Assembly (NCBI GenBank): GCA_963920635.1
Contig: OY987298.1
Span: forward strand, 122,645,735-122,709,734
DNA: 64,000 nucleotides
From: Pseudeuparius sepicola
Taxonomy: Eukaryota > Arthropoda > Insecta > Coleoptera > Anthribidae
Direction: 5' to 3'
In this document: positions 46,223 through 57,061 of the stretch, one piece after another
Layout of the letters: the number at the start of each line of letters is the position of its first letter
How positions within the stretch are numbered: position 1 is the stretch's first letter
Notes under the pieces: generated by a model
Told to the model about the DNA's origin: nothing
The model's input: only the letters and a program-made list of their open reading frames with translations
Database searches by the model: none
Program-made: the position numbers and the translations under genes

Positions 46223-49200
46223 TCTCTCCCAACTCCTCCCTAAACTCCTCTACTTCTGTCCGCTTTTCTCGTACTGAATGGAATGAATGGCTTGATGTAG
46301 TGGCTAAGTTTGTTGGTCAAAGATTTGTTTTCGTAAGTCCTATTTTTGTTAAGAGACCTGATGACAATAGATGTTACCTACCTGTGTCCATTTTTCATGA
46401 GACAATTTTAGCACTCGTAGACGGAGGCTCAAATTCTACAATTCTTGGTCCATCCGCGTTACCTTTATTAGAAAAATATAAAATTAAAATTTATCCGGAT
46501 CCGTCAATCATTGTTTTATATCCAGATGGAACCTCTTCAAAAATTTATGGTTATTGTTATCTTCCTTTAACGTTGAGAAATCACACTAAGACAATGAAAG
46601 TGTTAATTATACCACAGATACAACACGATTTTATTTTAGGGATGGATTTTTTAAAATTATTTAGATTATATGTTGATTATGGAAACTTTTCATATACCAT
46701 TCCTTCTCAAACTTCGTCACATGTAGCTTTTATTGAGTCTACGAACGTTTCATGTAAAATACACTCGGTGCACGATCTGTCACAGACACAACAAACTGTT
46801 CTTGACCATGTAGTCGACTTGTTTAAATCAATTTCCACTAAAGATACCTTGGGCTTAACGTCATTAATATCCCACAATATAGACACTGGAAATGCTAAAC
46901 CGTTTAAAGTTCGTCAGTATCCTCTATCACCCGCTATGCAGACCCACCTTAATAAGGAAATCGATGAGATGCTTAAATTTAAAATTATTGAGTCCTCACA
47001 ATCGCCCTGGTCCAGTCCTCTGTGGCTGGTCACAAAAAAATCAGGAGAATATAGAGTGTGTTTCGATGGTCGCAGATTAAATCAAGTAACAGTTAAAGAT
47101 ACTTATCTACTTCCTCTGATAGATAACATTCTAAATAAACTCCGCGATGCTAGATTTATTACGTCCATTGACTTAAGAAAGGCTTTTTATCAGATTCCAT
47201 TAGACCACGAATCAAGAATTAAAACTGCTTTTGCTGTACAGGGTCGAGGAAGCTTTCAATTCAGGGTTATGCCATTTGGACTTTCTAATTCACCACAGAC
47301 TATGCAGAGATTAATGGATAGAGTCATTGACCCTAGTTTGGAACCTTTTGCATTTGTTTATCTCGACGATATCATTGTAGCAACACCGACTTTTGAAAAA
47401 CACATTGAGATTTTGCATAAAATATATAATAGACTAAAACAAGCTAATTTAACTATCAATTTAGACAAATGTGAATTTTGTCGGTCTTCACTAAAATATT
47501 TAGGGTTTATTGTTGATAAGGAAGGTCTAAGAACTAGTCCAGAAAAGGTAGAGGCAATTGTCAACTATCCAGCTCCGAAGACCACTACTGAAATAAAATG
47601 TTTAATTGGTCTCATTAGTTACTATCGTCGTTTTATTAAAAATTTTAGTAGTCTAGCTTCTCCAATCACTGATTTATTGCACGGTCGTAAAAAAGGACAA
47701 ACTATTAAGTGGACTTCTGAGGCTGAAGAAGCTTTTAATAAAATTAAATACTCTTTGACTAATAGTCCAGTTTTGGCAACACCATGTTTTGAGAAACAAT
47801 TCATAATCCAGACAGATGCAAGTGATACTGGACTGGGTGCCGTTCTTTATCAAAAAATCGACGGAGCTGAACATCCCATTGCTTTTGCGAGTAAAACTCT
47901 TAATAAATGTCAACGTAAATATTCAGTTACCGAGAGGGAATGTTTGGGTGTTTTATTCGGGATTGAGAAATTTAGAGGTTATGTAGAAGGTACTCATTTT
48001 GTAGTTGAGACAGACCACGCTTCTCTGGTCTGGTTCATGAATTTATCTAATCCAGCCGGTAGATTAGCTCGGTGGGCACTCAAACTATCTCAATTTGACT
48101 TTGAAATACAACATCGGAAGGGTTCTACAATGGTAGTTGCGGATGCTCTTTCCAGAACAACACCTCTTTTAACAGAATTATCAGTCCTGGATGTTGCAGA
48201 ATTCAAGCCATGTAAATGGTATTCTTCTCTTTATCAAAAAGTTCTGACAAGTCCAGATGACTATCCTACGCTCATGGTAAAGAATAATTTGTTGTATAAA
48301 CATGTTTTTGATAGAATACCATCCATTACTAATATTTCAGAATGGAAAATGGTAGTACCAACTTCAAATAGAAAACAAATTTTTTCAATATATCATGACA
48401 GTACTACTGCCGGACATTTTGGAGTGTCAAAAACTTTAGCACGAATTAGGGAACTTTACTATTGGCCTAACATGCGTAGAGATGTTGTTAGATATGTCAA
48501 GAGGTGTCCGATTTGTGGAGCCAATAAGAGCCCAAATGTTTCGCAACCAGGTCTTATGGGATTCTATCGAAATATAAACTTCCCTTTTCAAATGATATCA
48601 GCCGATTTATTGGGTCCCTACCCACGATCTAAAAATGGTAATCAATATTTACTGGTAATAGTCGATTGGTTTTCTAAATTTGTTCTTATACAACCTTTAT
48701 TTAAAGCCACGTGTAGTTCAATTATAAAATTTATAGAGAATCAAGTTTTTTTACTGTATGGAGTTCCCCAGATATTTTGTTGTGACAATGGAAGCCAATT
48801 TATTAGCAGAGCGTTCAAGACTCTCATGGAGAAATATAGGGTGCAAAAAATATTTTATAATGCTCGTTATCATCCGCAAATAAATCATACTGAAAGGGTA
48901 AATCGTGTCATAGTGACAGCTTTAAAATCTTACATTCATGAGAATCATAAAACCTGGGATACAAATATACATCAGATTGCACAAGCTATCCGCTTAGCTA
49001 AACACGAAATAACTGACTACTCACCAGCATTTTTAGTTTTCGGTAGAAATATCCCACTTTCAGGTGACTATTATGGTAAAATCGCAGAAAATGCCAATAA
49101 CATTCCTGTAATAGAAGCAAAAAACCAACTGGTAGATGACTTGCAAGAGTTACCTAAGGTATTTTCTGATGTCAGGTTTAAGCTCAGACGTGCTCACGAG

Positions 49201-49488
49201 AAAAACTCTAGACATTACAATTTAAGGAAGCGCCCTATGTCTTTTCATGTAGGAGATTATGTTTGGAAAAAGAATTTCACTTTATCTAATGCTGCTAATG
49301 CATATTCGGCAAAATTGGCTCCCAAATACATTCCATGCATTGTGCACAAAGTTATTTCACCTTTAGTATATAATTTAAAAGATAAAGCCGGAAATAATCT
49401 GGGTAACTTTCATATAAAGGATCTCAAACCAAATTACTCTGACGATCGAGAGACCGATGACGATCTTGACCAGTCAGGTGATGAGTAG
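46102..49488 (+). CDS. pol: pol polyprotein (protease, RT, RNase H, integrase)
   Basis: An open frame of 1128 codons in the -1 phase to gag, with no ATG needed if entered by frameshifting at 46126. Residue positions are counted from 46102. Aspartic protease: LVDGGSNSTIL around 107, an unusual DGG where D-S/T-G is normal, with later IILGMD-like FILGMDFL. RT: conserved SPWSSPLWLVTKKSG, FDGRRLN, SIDLRKAFYQIP, MPFGLSNSPQTMQ and the catalytic YLDD near 420. RNase H: TDAS near 572, with TERECLGVLF and ETDHASL. Integrase: HHCC zinc finger ending CPIC near 805, core D in ISADLLGPY near 834, CDNGSQF near 895, and E in TERVNR near 931, giving DD35E. A GPY-like tail, LAPKYIPCIVHKV, precedes an acidic C-terminus. 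The frame is intact, so replication functions may persist apart from the gag stop. Confidence 0.95.
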   Translation: MFQLPFKKRAGHQWPSNDCHWRNTNHQNNNSKQGTPTKKLISPNSSLNSSTSVRFSRTEWNEWLDVVAKFVGQRFVFVSPIFVKRPDDNRCYLPVSIFHETILALVDGGSNSTILGPSALPLLEKYKIKIYPDPSIIVLYPDGTSSKIYGYCYLPLTLRNHTKTMKVLIIPQIQHDFILGMDFLKLFRLYVDYGNFSYTIPSQTSSHVAFIESTNVSCKIHSVHDLSQTQQTVLDHVVDLFKSISTKDTLGLTSLISHNIDTGNAKPFKVRQYPLSPAMQTHLNKEIDEMLKFKIIESSQSPWSSPLWLVTKKSGEYRVCFDGRRLNQVTVKDTYLLPLIDNILNKLRDARFITSIDLRKAFYQIPLDHESRIKTAFAVQGRGSFQFRVMPFGLSNSPQTMQRLMDRVIDPSLEPFAFVYLDDIIVATPTFEKHIEILHKIYNRLKQANLTINLDKCEFCRSSLKYLGFIVDKEGLRTSPEKVEAIVNYPAPKTTTEIKCLIGLISYYRRFIKNFSSLASPITDLLHGRKKGQTIKWTSEAEEAFNKIKYSLTNSPVLATPCFEKQFIIQTDASDTGLGAVLYQKIDGAEHPIAFASKTLNKCQRKYSVTERECLGVLFGIEKFRGYVEGTHFVVETDHASLVWFMNLSNPAGRLARWALKLSQFDFEIQHRKGSTMVVADALSRTTPLLTELSVLDVAEFKPCKWYSSLYQKVLTSPDDYPTLMVKNNLLYKHVFDRIPSITNISEWKMVVPTSNRKQIFSIYHDSTTAGHFGVSKTLARIRELYYWPNMRRDVVRYVKRCPICGANKSPNVSQPGLMGFYRNINFPFQMISADLLGPYPRSKNGNQYLLVIVDWFSKFVLIQPLFKATCSSIIKFIENQVFLLYGVPQIFCCDNGSQFISRAFKTLMEKYRVQKIFYNARYHPQINHTERVNRVIVTALKSYIHENHKTWDTNIHQIAQAIRLAKHEITDYSPAFLVFGRNIPLSGDYYGKIAENANNIPVIEAKNQLVDDLQELPKVFSDVRFKLRRAHEKNSRHYNLRKRPMSFHVGDYVWKKNFTLSNAANAYSAKLAPKYIPCIVHKVISPLVYNLKDKAGNNLGNFHIKDLKPNYSDDRETDDDLDQSGDE
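46120..46164 (+). promoter_or_regulatory. -1 ribosomal frameshift signal, gag to pol
   Basis: A heptamer A AAA AAC (46120-46126) sits in gag phase (TCA AAA AAC). After a 10-base spacer there is a hairpin CCAGTG (46137-46142) / CACTGG (46159-46164) with an inner GTCA/TGAC pair. Slipping back one base enters the pol frame, which is open from just upstream. Confidence 0.75.
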
Positions 49489-51653
49489 GTGATTCGATCT
49501 GTGCCGTTCCTTTGTCAATGTACCTCATTATTATTTTCATAACTTGTCTGGTGACAATTTTCTAGTAAACACTTTACTATGGGTGCTGTGTGGTGAAATG
49601 GTAGAGGGTAACTCTGAAATTAGCGTTCCTAATTTTTTTAAATTATGACTTATGTCACCTCTAGGGAACAGCTAATATACAGACCTATAGACCTTTATTT
49701 TAATACCACATTGCCTGTATAGTTTTTTTTGAATATTCGGCTGACGAGCCTGTATTCTTTTGAATATATCGGAATAGGGATTCCGAGATATTCTGTTATA
49801 TTGTTGGAGTTTCTTTGGACTTGTTTTGGAGGTTCAATTAGTAGTGTTTATGATTCTTTTTCTTAATGAACTGGACATTGATTATTTTTTTGATGAAGGA
49901 ATTGCGGACTTCGGATTGCAAATTTAACATTTGGTGGTAGCATGTTTTGGACTTTCCAACCATTCAAAATGTGTTACTTGGGTTAGTTTGGTGGGTACTT
50001 ATTTATGAGTTCATGGTTCATCAGCAAGTACTGAATCTGATAACCATTGAATCAACCAGCATAACACCGCTGGCTGATGAGATACGTGTTATTTATTAAT
50101 ACCTAAGTAGTACCAACTGAAAGACAGGATGAGAAAATGTGGATTGTTTTTCGGGTAATAGACCATGCTTTTATTGGTGTCACAATTCTCGGCTCTGCCA
50201 TCAGTTTGGGAAATTCTGGTTGAATAACACGTGATTCATCTTAACGTCCTATTGGTCATGATCATGGCGTTCAATACGTTTGAGGTTTATATTTTGATTG
50301 GATGGGGTTCGTTTTTTTTGGTGAGGTTTGCTATTGTACTGGGTCTTCCAATATTTCATTTCCCGTATTGTTTAGTTGCGATGTTGCTTGAAATGGTTTC
50401 ATGTTCGTTTCTCTTGGAACCTAGATTTATTCAAACAGAGCACACGTGCCTGAGGGTGATCGGCCGTAAGTTTAGCATGAAATTATTTTAACCAGTGGGG
50501 TTATTTTTTTATTTTTGATTTCCTACCCTTTTGTCCCCCCTGTACAATTAGCCAATTTCACAATTTTTTTGTTTCCATAGTAAATAATTCCATTTTTTTT
50601 CTGGAATGCTATCCATTCCAGACCCACTCTTTTCATCACTGCTCCACACAACAGGTTGAAACCCTCTTGTGTGATGATTTGGTTTCTATACATTTTTTGT
50701 TTTCTTTTTGACAGACCAGTTAGTTCTTCCGGATAAATTGTTTCCTCTATATCCTGCAATGAGTCACAGATGAGCAGGCAGTCTACTTTTATAAGTGACG
50801 GATATGGCAGTTTTGGCCAAGACTGTCATATCTTCTTTTTCTGTCAGGTCCTTATCGCGCCCGTATGTTGGAGGGGTATGTTCGTTTTTTGGATTTGAGA
50901 TCCTCGGGTACTGAGAGTTTACTAATGTGACTTTCCGCGATAGGAACCACAGGTGCTCAGTACCGTGTGACTCAGGTCCAGAGGCTTACATGTGTCGCTG
51001 GCAGACAGGTTCGATTTGCTTCGAGGAGTTCCTTTCAATTCCTTTCTCCTCTTTAGGTTAAGTTGGGTTGGGGATAATGTGGATTTAACTTTATTGGTAT
51101 TAAAATGATTTATTATGATTATTGTCTTGATGGAATAACGCTGAACGAAAGAAGTATCAGTATTTGTCGTCTCTTTTCATTTTGTATAACTTGTGGTAAT
51201 TTAATTGACAATTTTTTTTCTCAGTTTTACATACCTACTTTGAGCTGTCTGTTGATTGATGGAGGTAGGTGGCAATGATTGGTATATCGCTTGTCGTAGG
51301 CCAGGACAGCACTTCGGTGTCCGAAAACAAGTGATCTGCTATTTCTTTCCACTTATCTACTTATCAATAAGTTTCACTGTCAAATTTTCTTAATATCTTG
51401 GTTTTGCTGTCTTGGATCAATAACAACTCATATCTGGCAGTGGTATAGTGCTTATCGGAGGCTTGGAGAGCACTTCGGTGTCCAATGATAAGTACCTACA
51501 CTGAGGGAAATTTCGCGTAGGCTTTGGAGTGCGGCTAATTTATTAACCGACCTACGGTAATTTTACACCATCCAGTATATTTTTAATTGTTAGAGTTCTT
51601 TGAATTTTCTTAGGAAAAAATACTCAACTTGGAGTTTTCGTATTTTTTTGATC
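49489..51653 (+). other. Structured noncoding 3' region of the retrotransposon
   Basis: 2.2 kb between pol and the polypurine tract with no env-like frame; the longest plus-strand frame is 86 codons, without signal or fusion-protein features. It holds several inverted repeats that could fold in RNA: 50801-50832 (GATATGGCAGT / ACTGTCATATC), 50907-50964 (GGTACTGAG / CTCAGTACC), 51290-51331 and 51451-51492. The last two are copies of one hairpin with a shared GCACTTCGGTGTCC loop region. Candidate roles are packaging or nuclear export. Confidence 0.6.
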
Positions 51654-51665
51654 GGGTTGGAGGAA
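51654..51665 (+). other. Polypurine tract
   Basis: GGGTTGGAGGAA lies two bases before the 3' LTR, where plus-strand priming is expected. Two T residues interrupt it. Confidence 0.65.
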
Positions 51666-51667
51666 TG

Positions 51668-53639
51668 TGTAACGGATTTTTTTGTAAATTCCAAGAAACC
51701 CGTTACAACGTTTTTATTTGATTCCAGACAGGCATAAACTAAGAAGGCACACCTATTATAGGATGGTACAGCTTACATTCTCTTGTTAAATTATTGATAT
51801 TTCGAATTATAAACAAATTAATTTCGCGACCGTGCCGCCAGCGACCTCTTGTAGTGGGTAGCGCAACCCGCAGAACATGTCGACTAGTTTTCGATATTTG
51901 GTAGAACAGGCAGTGGAATTTATTATGTAAATATTTGCGAACAGATTGAATAGAAGTAAGTATGTTAAATTGCTTTAATTATATAGCATTTGTTTTGTTA
52001 ATATTTACTGTACAAGTAAAGAAAATCGTTTGAAATAAACCGTCAATTGACTCCAGCAGCTCGATTCCTATTGGCTGCACTTTTTTATGTACCACGGTTG
52101 TATAGAATGAATCGAACGACGCAGCGTCTCTCGTCCCCTTTCATTTTTGACTCTCGAATTAATCGGTACTCTCTAGTGGCAATCGCCTTTTCTGAATATT
52201 TTCTCGTTTGGTTTTTTTAGCATTTTGCTCTAAATTGATCGCGAATTTGATCGGTAGTACGGGTTAATTGGTTTTGGTGAAGTATTTTCATTGTAGTGCC
52301 TGGTTGGGGTGATTAAATCTTTTTCTTTTCTTTCACGGCGGAGTGAACACCGCCATTGCAAAACTGACGTCGCCATAAGCTGACTAGGAGCTTGGAACGG
52401 AGTTCTGTTGGGCAGGAATCGATCAAGGACTACTAGAGGAGGAAAATCGCCTAGGTGAGTGTGGTTTTTTTATTATATCGTTCATATTTTCGGAAATTGT
52501 TTTTTTATTCAGTACCACCTCACCTGCGGCCATTTTCTCTCGAGGTTGCTGTTTTTTTTTTGTATAACTTGTCAGTTATAACCTTTTTTGGTACCTCTAA
52601 AAAAGAACAGCTACCTAAGACTTTCGTTCTCCTGACCAGTAGATTTCCTTTTTAATATTATACTTGTTTAAAAACATCATTTTCACCCCTGGCAAAATAC
52701 TACCCGATCGAATTTCGTCGATAATTTCGCAATAAATTCATAAATACTAGAGAGTCCACTTAACGAAATATTAATATTCAGATATAATTTTTATTAATAA
52801 TTTCCAAGTTCAATAAATAACTTCGAATCAAATTCCCTATATAGTTTAACTATCATAAAGTTAAACGACTAGCAATTTATTGCAGGTTCTAAATTCAGCT
52901 GAATTTGATTTTATATTTTTTTAATAATTAAGTCTTAAAATAAGTAGTTCTGTTTTAAGTTGAATTTTATATACCTTCTTAATAAATCACTGTGTATCTT
53001 ACACATTTAAATTAATATTAGCATTCTTGGACTAACTTCTGCTCTTGTTGTGTTTGTTACCTATGTACATCATCGACACGGAGACGTGATACTGTGACAG
53101 TGAAGAACACCCACCTTCGACTAGTACGCTGCTGAGCTAGGCACCGAAGCGGTACGGCAACATCTGCACAACACCTGAGATTGGCTCTGCTCTAGCTAGT
53201 CAACACATGCGCCTAATGCAAGCCACCCGTTAAGGCCAGTTCGTAGCAGGAAAGTCGTCACAGTCAGAAAAAGGGAAGGGTCGTCGCATCGAACACAAGA
53301 TATTCTTCGATCAAGTGTCACAGTCGCAAGTATAAACTTTCACTCAAACCTCAAGTGCTAGTAGTTCCAAGAGACTCTCAAAAACACAGGACGTTCGAAA
53401 TTTTATAACGAATTCACTAAGTTTTAAATTTTTTTTGTTTGTTATCAAAATCTAACGACTAATTTAAATTTTGAATTGTCATAACTATTCACAGTTATTT
53501 TCCATTAAATATTGTATGATTTTTTAGGTGTTTGATTTAGGAGGGGAGAATAGTTTGTTGGGGCAACGAATTCAGGTCACAAAGGAATCCGAACCCACTT
53601 AAAAAATTCCAACTAATTTTTTTAACCTTTCCGGTTATA
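51668..53639 (+). repeat. 3' LTR
   Basis: 1972 bp, aligned with the 5' LTR at a constant offset of 8982. I saw three differences (43591/52573 G-C, 44407/53389 A-G, 44625/53607 A-T). Confidence 0.95.
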
Positions 53640-53643
53640 AGGT
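53640..53643. repeat. Target-site duplication of Ty3/gypsy element (right)
   Basis: AGGT. Its last T also forms the first base of the TACAGTCGCGGAC inverted repeat. Confidence 0.8.
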
Positions 53644-53723
53644 ACAGTCGCGGACAGTTGGTATCGAACGACCTGAAGAGGTTTCTCGTGGCTATCGTTA
53701 CAGGGCGCGCGGAGACGGCAACA
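53643..53723. repeat. 81-bp perfect inverted repeat, left arm
   Basis: Starts TACAGTCGCGGACAG and ends GAGACGGCAACA; the exact inverse is 58985-59065. With TA at the outer edge of each arm, these look like the terminal repeats of a Tc1/mariner-like element. Confidence 0.85.
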
Positions 53724-54116
53724 TCGCGCTGGAGTCTGCAGCCGGCCGGTCTGCTAAAAATAGAACCATAAAATGCAAATTACAGCCTCCAGCCTCTCAC
53801 AGCAAAGGAACAAAATTCGAGGAAAATGCAACTTTGTGCTGGTAATAATTCCAACCCCAGTGTTGGTATTTAATATTTCGTACTATTTTATCATGTTACT
53901 ATACCGTCTAGTATTTATGATAATGAAATAAAAAAATAATAAATATCAAGGCTGAGATTAGAATCAACACCACAATAAAAGTTGCTTTTTCTCGAGTTTC
54001 CTTCCTTTGCTGCCAGCACCCTGTATTAATTAGGAATATGAAATTAGGTAAATCCATAGTCAATTTGAGCCACAATAGAATTCCGAAGAATTTCTCAAAA
54101 ACAATATTTTAATATA

Positions 54117-54912
54117 CAGGGTGTCTACTTTTAAACATATGCAAATTAATAAAATCTTTATTTTTGGAGATAATCCCTGAACATTCTTTGTGTGAAAGGC
54201 CTTCAAAAATCGCTTCTTTTAGCCTTCCTATCATTTTCAAAAGGCAAATCCAGGTCCGGCTACGATTTTTGAGTGTTTTTTTATTTAAAATCTACCAATA
54301 CAGCGTTAATCAGGATCCCCCTAAAACCCCTTTATATACCAAATTTGAACAAAGAATTTAGAGAGAGATCTATTCTACAGGATGTCAAGGTTCAGCAAAA
54401 TAGGAAATTTACAGGCATTTGGCGAGTCAAGTGTGCCATGGAATCCCGTCAAAATAGTTTAATTGTCAACAGAACCACTCAAAGTGTTGGTGTGCAAAGA
54501 TTCAATACAGGGTATTTTTCTCTGCCCCATCTGAAAATGCTGAATTTTTATGACTTGACTCGCCAGAGATGCCTGAAGAGGTTTCTTTAAATTTCCTATT
54601 TTGCTCAATTTTGACATCCTGTAGAATAGAACTCTCTCTATATTTTTTGTTCAAATTTGGTATATAAAGGGTTTTCGACTGTCCTGATTGACGCTGTGGT
54701 GTCAGATTTTAAATAAAAAAATGGCTAAATGGTTTTTGTGAAAATCGGGGGAATAAAAAAATCGTAGCCGGCCCTGGATTTGCAATTTGAAAATGGCAGG
54801 ATTGCTAAAATAAGCGGCTTTTGAAGTCCTTTCGGACAAAAAACAGATCAAGCGATTATCTCAAAAATTAAAGATTTCAAGGATTTGTATAATATGTTTA
54901 AAAGTAGATATG
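54117..54912. mobile_element. Fold-back MITE, TA|CAGGGTGTCTAC end
   Basis: The left end CAGGGTGTCTACTTTTAAACAT pairs with ATGTTTAAAAGTAGATATGGGG at the right. Arms of about 350 bp include CAAATCCAGGTCCGGCTACG / CGTAGCCGGCCCTGGATTTG and GACATCCTGTAGAATAGA with its inverse. Related to the fragment at 33020-33425. The short frames inside are arm sequence. Confidence 0.8.
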
Positions 54913-55141
54913 GGGGCTCTTAATATTAATTAGAAAATGTATGGCACAAAATTAATGGATTATCGGATTACCTGAGTTGAAATATTTTAGCATAGATATT
55001 TATATCTTTTTAAATGGGTATTTATTAATTATACCTACCTGCACTAAATATAACTAAATTTAGGGGATTAACTTAATAATTGTAATATTGAATTGGATGT
55101 AGATTTTGAAAATATCGATTATACCTGCTCCTAGCCCTTTG

Positions 55142-55182
55142 TATAAATACTAAGGTGGGTGGGCTAAAATTATTTAGTCAGT
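55142..55182 (+). promoter_or_regulatory. Candidate transposase promoter
   Basis: TATAAATA at 55142-55149 and an arthropod-type initiator TCAGT at 55178-55182, 36 bases before the transposase ATG. The TATA-to-initiator spacing (about 38) is slightly long. Confidence 0.4.
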
Positions 55183-55217
55183 ATCCTAATTCGAGAGAGT
55201 AACTAACAGTGTTCGTT

Positions 55218-56222
55218 ATGCCTCGTTTGAGTGAATCCGTCAAGCACCGTATCATCGCCAAACTAGAAAATGGTTGGGCTATTTCCCGACTGGCCGAAGA
55301 ATTTGGTGTATCTAAAAGCACCATTTTCAATATAAAGAAGAAATATGACGAAACCGGAAGCGTGGAAAACATACATAGAGGAGGAAATGTGAAAATTACG
55401 TCTGACCAACAAGATGAGCAACTAGCTAATTTTTGCCTTGCAAATCCGTTTAAATCCGCCGTTGAAGCAGTATCTGCAACACAATTTCCAGCAAGTGTTA
55501 GAACTGCCCGAAGGAGATTAGATGCAGCCAATCTGAAATCTCGCACGGCCAGCAACAAAATTCAGCTGACCGAGGCTAATAAGGAAGTCAGGTTGCAGAT
55601 ATGCCGAGAGTTTCAGCGTTTACCGCCACATTATTGGGAGAAGGTAATATTTAGCGACGAAAAGATCTTTCAAAGCCATTACAATGGCAAAGTGCGAGTA
55701 TATAGACCTTTGGTGAGTTCAAGATATGACGAAAGATTTGTGTCACCCAGGAAAAGGAGTGGGCATTTTTCCGTCAACATATGGGCCTGGATAAGCTACC
55801 GTGGACCTGGCATTTGTTGGAGAATCGACGACCGCTTCACAGCAGCTCGCTATTGCGAGATACTCGAAGGCGGATTGTTACCAACTGCAACGGAAATGTA
55901 TCCCGATGGCTTCGTTTTCCAGCATGATAACGCTCCTGTGCATACAGCAAGAATAGTTCGCGAATGGTTCACCGAAAACAACGTAGAAAAGTTGCAATGG
56001 CCGGCGAAGAGTCCTGACTTGAATCCCATTGAGAATGTGTGGGGCAGAATGGCGCGGACAATGGAGAACTTCGTACCCGAAAATAGGGAGGCACTTTGGC
56101 AGAAGATTCAACAAACGTGGGATGAAGTCGTAACCCATGATCTCTGCTGCCAACTCATAGATTCGATGAGCAGGAGAGTTCAGAAAGTCATCCTATCTCA
56201 AGGTGGGTATACTAAATATTAA
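55218..56222 (+). CDS. Tc1-like transposase, intact
   Basis: 334 codons from the ATG at 55218 (MPRLSESVKH), a normal length for the Tc1 family; nothing upstream supports a longer N-terminus. It cuts and joins element ends at TA sites. The N-terminal paired-type helix-turn-helix domain covers about residues 1-110 (AISRLAEEFGVSKSTIFNIK; second HTH with ASVRTARRRL). The catalytic DDE triad is complete: first D in VIFSDEKIF, second D in FQHDNAPVHTA, and E in SPDLNPIENVWG, 34 residues after the second D, giving DD34E. No stop or frameshift interrupts it, so this copy may be active or recently so. I could not find Tc1-size terminal repeats close by. The 81-bp inverted repeats at 53643 and 58985 surround it, but with several nested insertions between. 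Confidence 0.93.
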   Translation: MPRLSESVKHRIIAKLENGWAISRLAEEFGVSKSTIFNIKKKYDETGSVENIHRGGNVKITSDQQDEQLANFCLANPFKSAVEAVSATQFPASVRTARRRLDAANLKSRTASNKIQLTEANKEVRLQICREFQRLPPHYWEKVIFSDEKIFQSHYNGKVRVYRPLVSSRYDERFVSPRKRSGHFSVNIWAWISYRGPGICWRIDDRFTAARYCEILEGGLLPTATEMYPDGFVFQHDNAPVHTARIVREWFTENNVEKLQWPAKSPDLNPIENVWGRMARTMENFVPENREALWQKIQQTWDEVVTHDLCCQLIDSMSRRVQKVILSQGGYTKY

Positions 56223-56511
56223 TATACATATAATATAATAATGGAAAATGCATTTGATTTCTTGCCTTTATTTAATTATGTTATAGTCATAAAGATTTTA
56301 ATGGGTTTATAGTTTTTTCGGATTCTTCCTGTGTCGGTGGTTCTAATAAAACTTCGTAATCATTATATCCAGCTTGTGGAAGTCCTCAATCACCTGAAAT
56401 TATTTTATTTTATCCAGGTAATCACATTGAGGTCCAGGGAGGTGTGTAAAGCTTGACACGTGTCCCTGCTGTGTGTCTTCTGATGTTATTGATAAAGGTA
56501 TGCAATTTAAA
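56223..56511. other. 3' flank of transposase, no feature
   Basis: AT-rich; no terminal repeat matching the 5' flank of the transposase was seen. Confidence 0.35.
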
Positions 56512-57061
56512 TAATAGAGAGTTATTGCAGAAATAAATAACGTCGCGCTCTTTTTTGACGTTATTTTGACATTTGAGCATGCGCAGTCGTAGTTTGACAT
56601 AAGGTCGTCCATAATAAGGTTATTTTCCTTTATTTTTGTTTATTGTGTATACCATAATATACGTTATTTTTACCTTATTTGTCACAATTCTTAAAATAAA
56701 TTCTGATTTGTCAGAAAACGCTAGTGTTCTGTGAAAGTAGGACTTAACCTAAAATGTTCGTTGCTTGTTTGCGTTTGCACCTTGTTTGTTTTCATTAGTC
56801 TTTCACCTTGGTGTTCCGTGGTTATTTGGCTGTTTTCCCAGTTTTTTCCGGAGCAAAATTATAAAAGCGCATAATATTCTAGTGAAAGTGTAGAAATACA
56901 AAACAATAAAGTAAACGTAAACAAGCCCTTAATTTGGATACATAAATTACGACTTGCAATAACTATTGTCAGAATCATAAATAACGTATGAGAGTATTCA
57001 AATAAGGTCGTCTTAAATACTGCTTAATGCCAAAAACAGTTTCTGCAATAACTCTCTATTA
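56512..57061. mobile_element. MITE with 22-bp terminal inverted repeats
   Basis: TAATAGAGAGTTATTGCAGAAA at the left is the exact inverse of TTTCTGCAATAACTCTCTATTA at the right. If the outer TA is the target duplication, the body is 546 bp. Subterminal ATAAGGTCGTC occurs near both ends. No coding content. Confidence 0.85.

Larger units (their letters stand above)
42686..53639 (+). mobile_element. Complete Ty3/gypsy LTR retrotransposon
   Basis: 10,954 bp: 5' LTR, primer-binding site, gag, -1-shifted pol (PR-RT-RNH-IN), a 2.2-kb noncoding region, polypurine tract and 3' LTR, bounded by a 4-bp AGGT duplication. Domain order RT-RNase H-integrase defines Ty3/gypsy. There is no env-like frame. Three LTR differences in 1972 bp place the insertion very recently. 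The only obvious lesion is one in-frame stop in gag. Confidence 0.96.

Noticed and set aside
49741..49748. CTGACGAG as a hammerhead core
   Set aside because: No stem II plus GAAA downstream.
50074..50080. CTGATGA in the retrotransposon 3' region as a hammerhead core
   Set aside because: No GAAA follows at stem II distance and no stem I or III pairing was seen.
50231..50491. 86-codon hydrophobic frame after pol as a possible env
   Set aside because: Far too short for env, with no signal peptide plus cleavage site arrangement and no transmembrane C-terminus; amino acids reflect T-rich DNA.
53671..53678. CTGAAGAG in the 81-bp inverted repeat as a hammerhead core
   Set aside because: It matches CUGANGA but lacks the GAAA strand and supporting stems.
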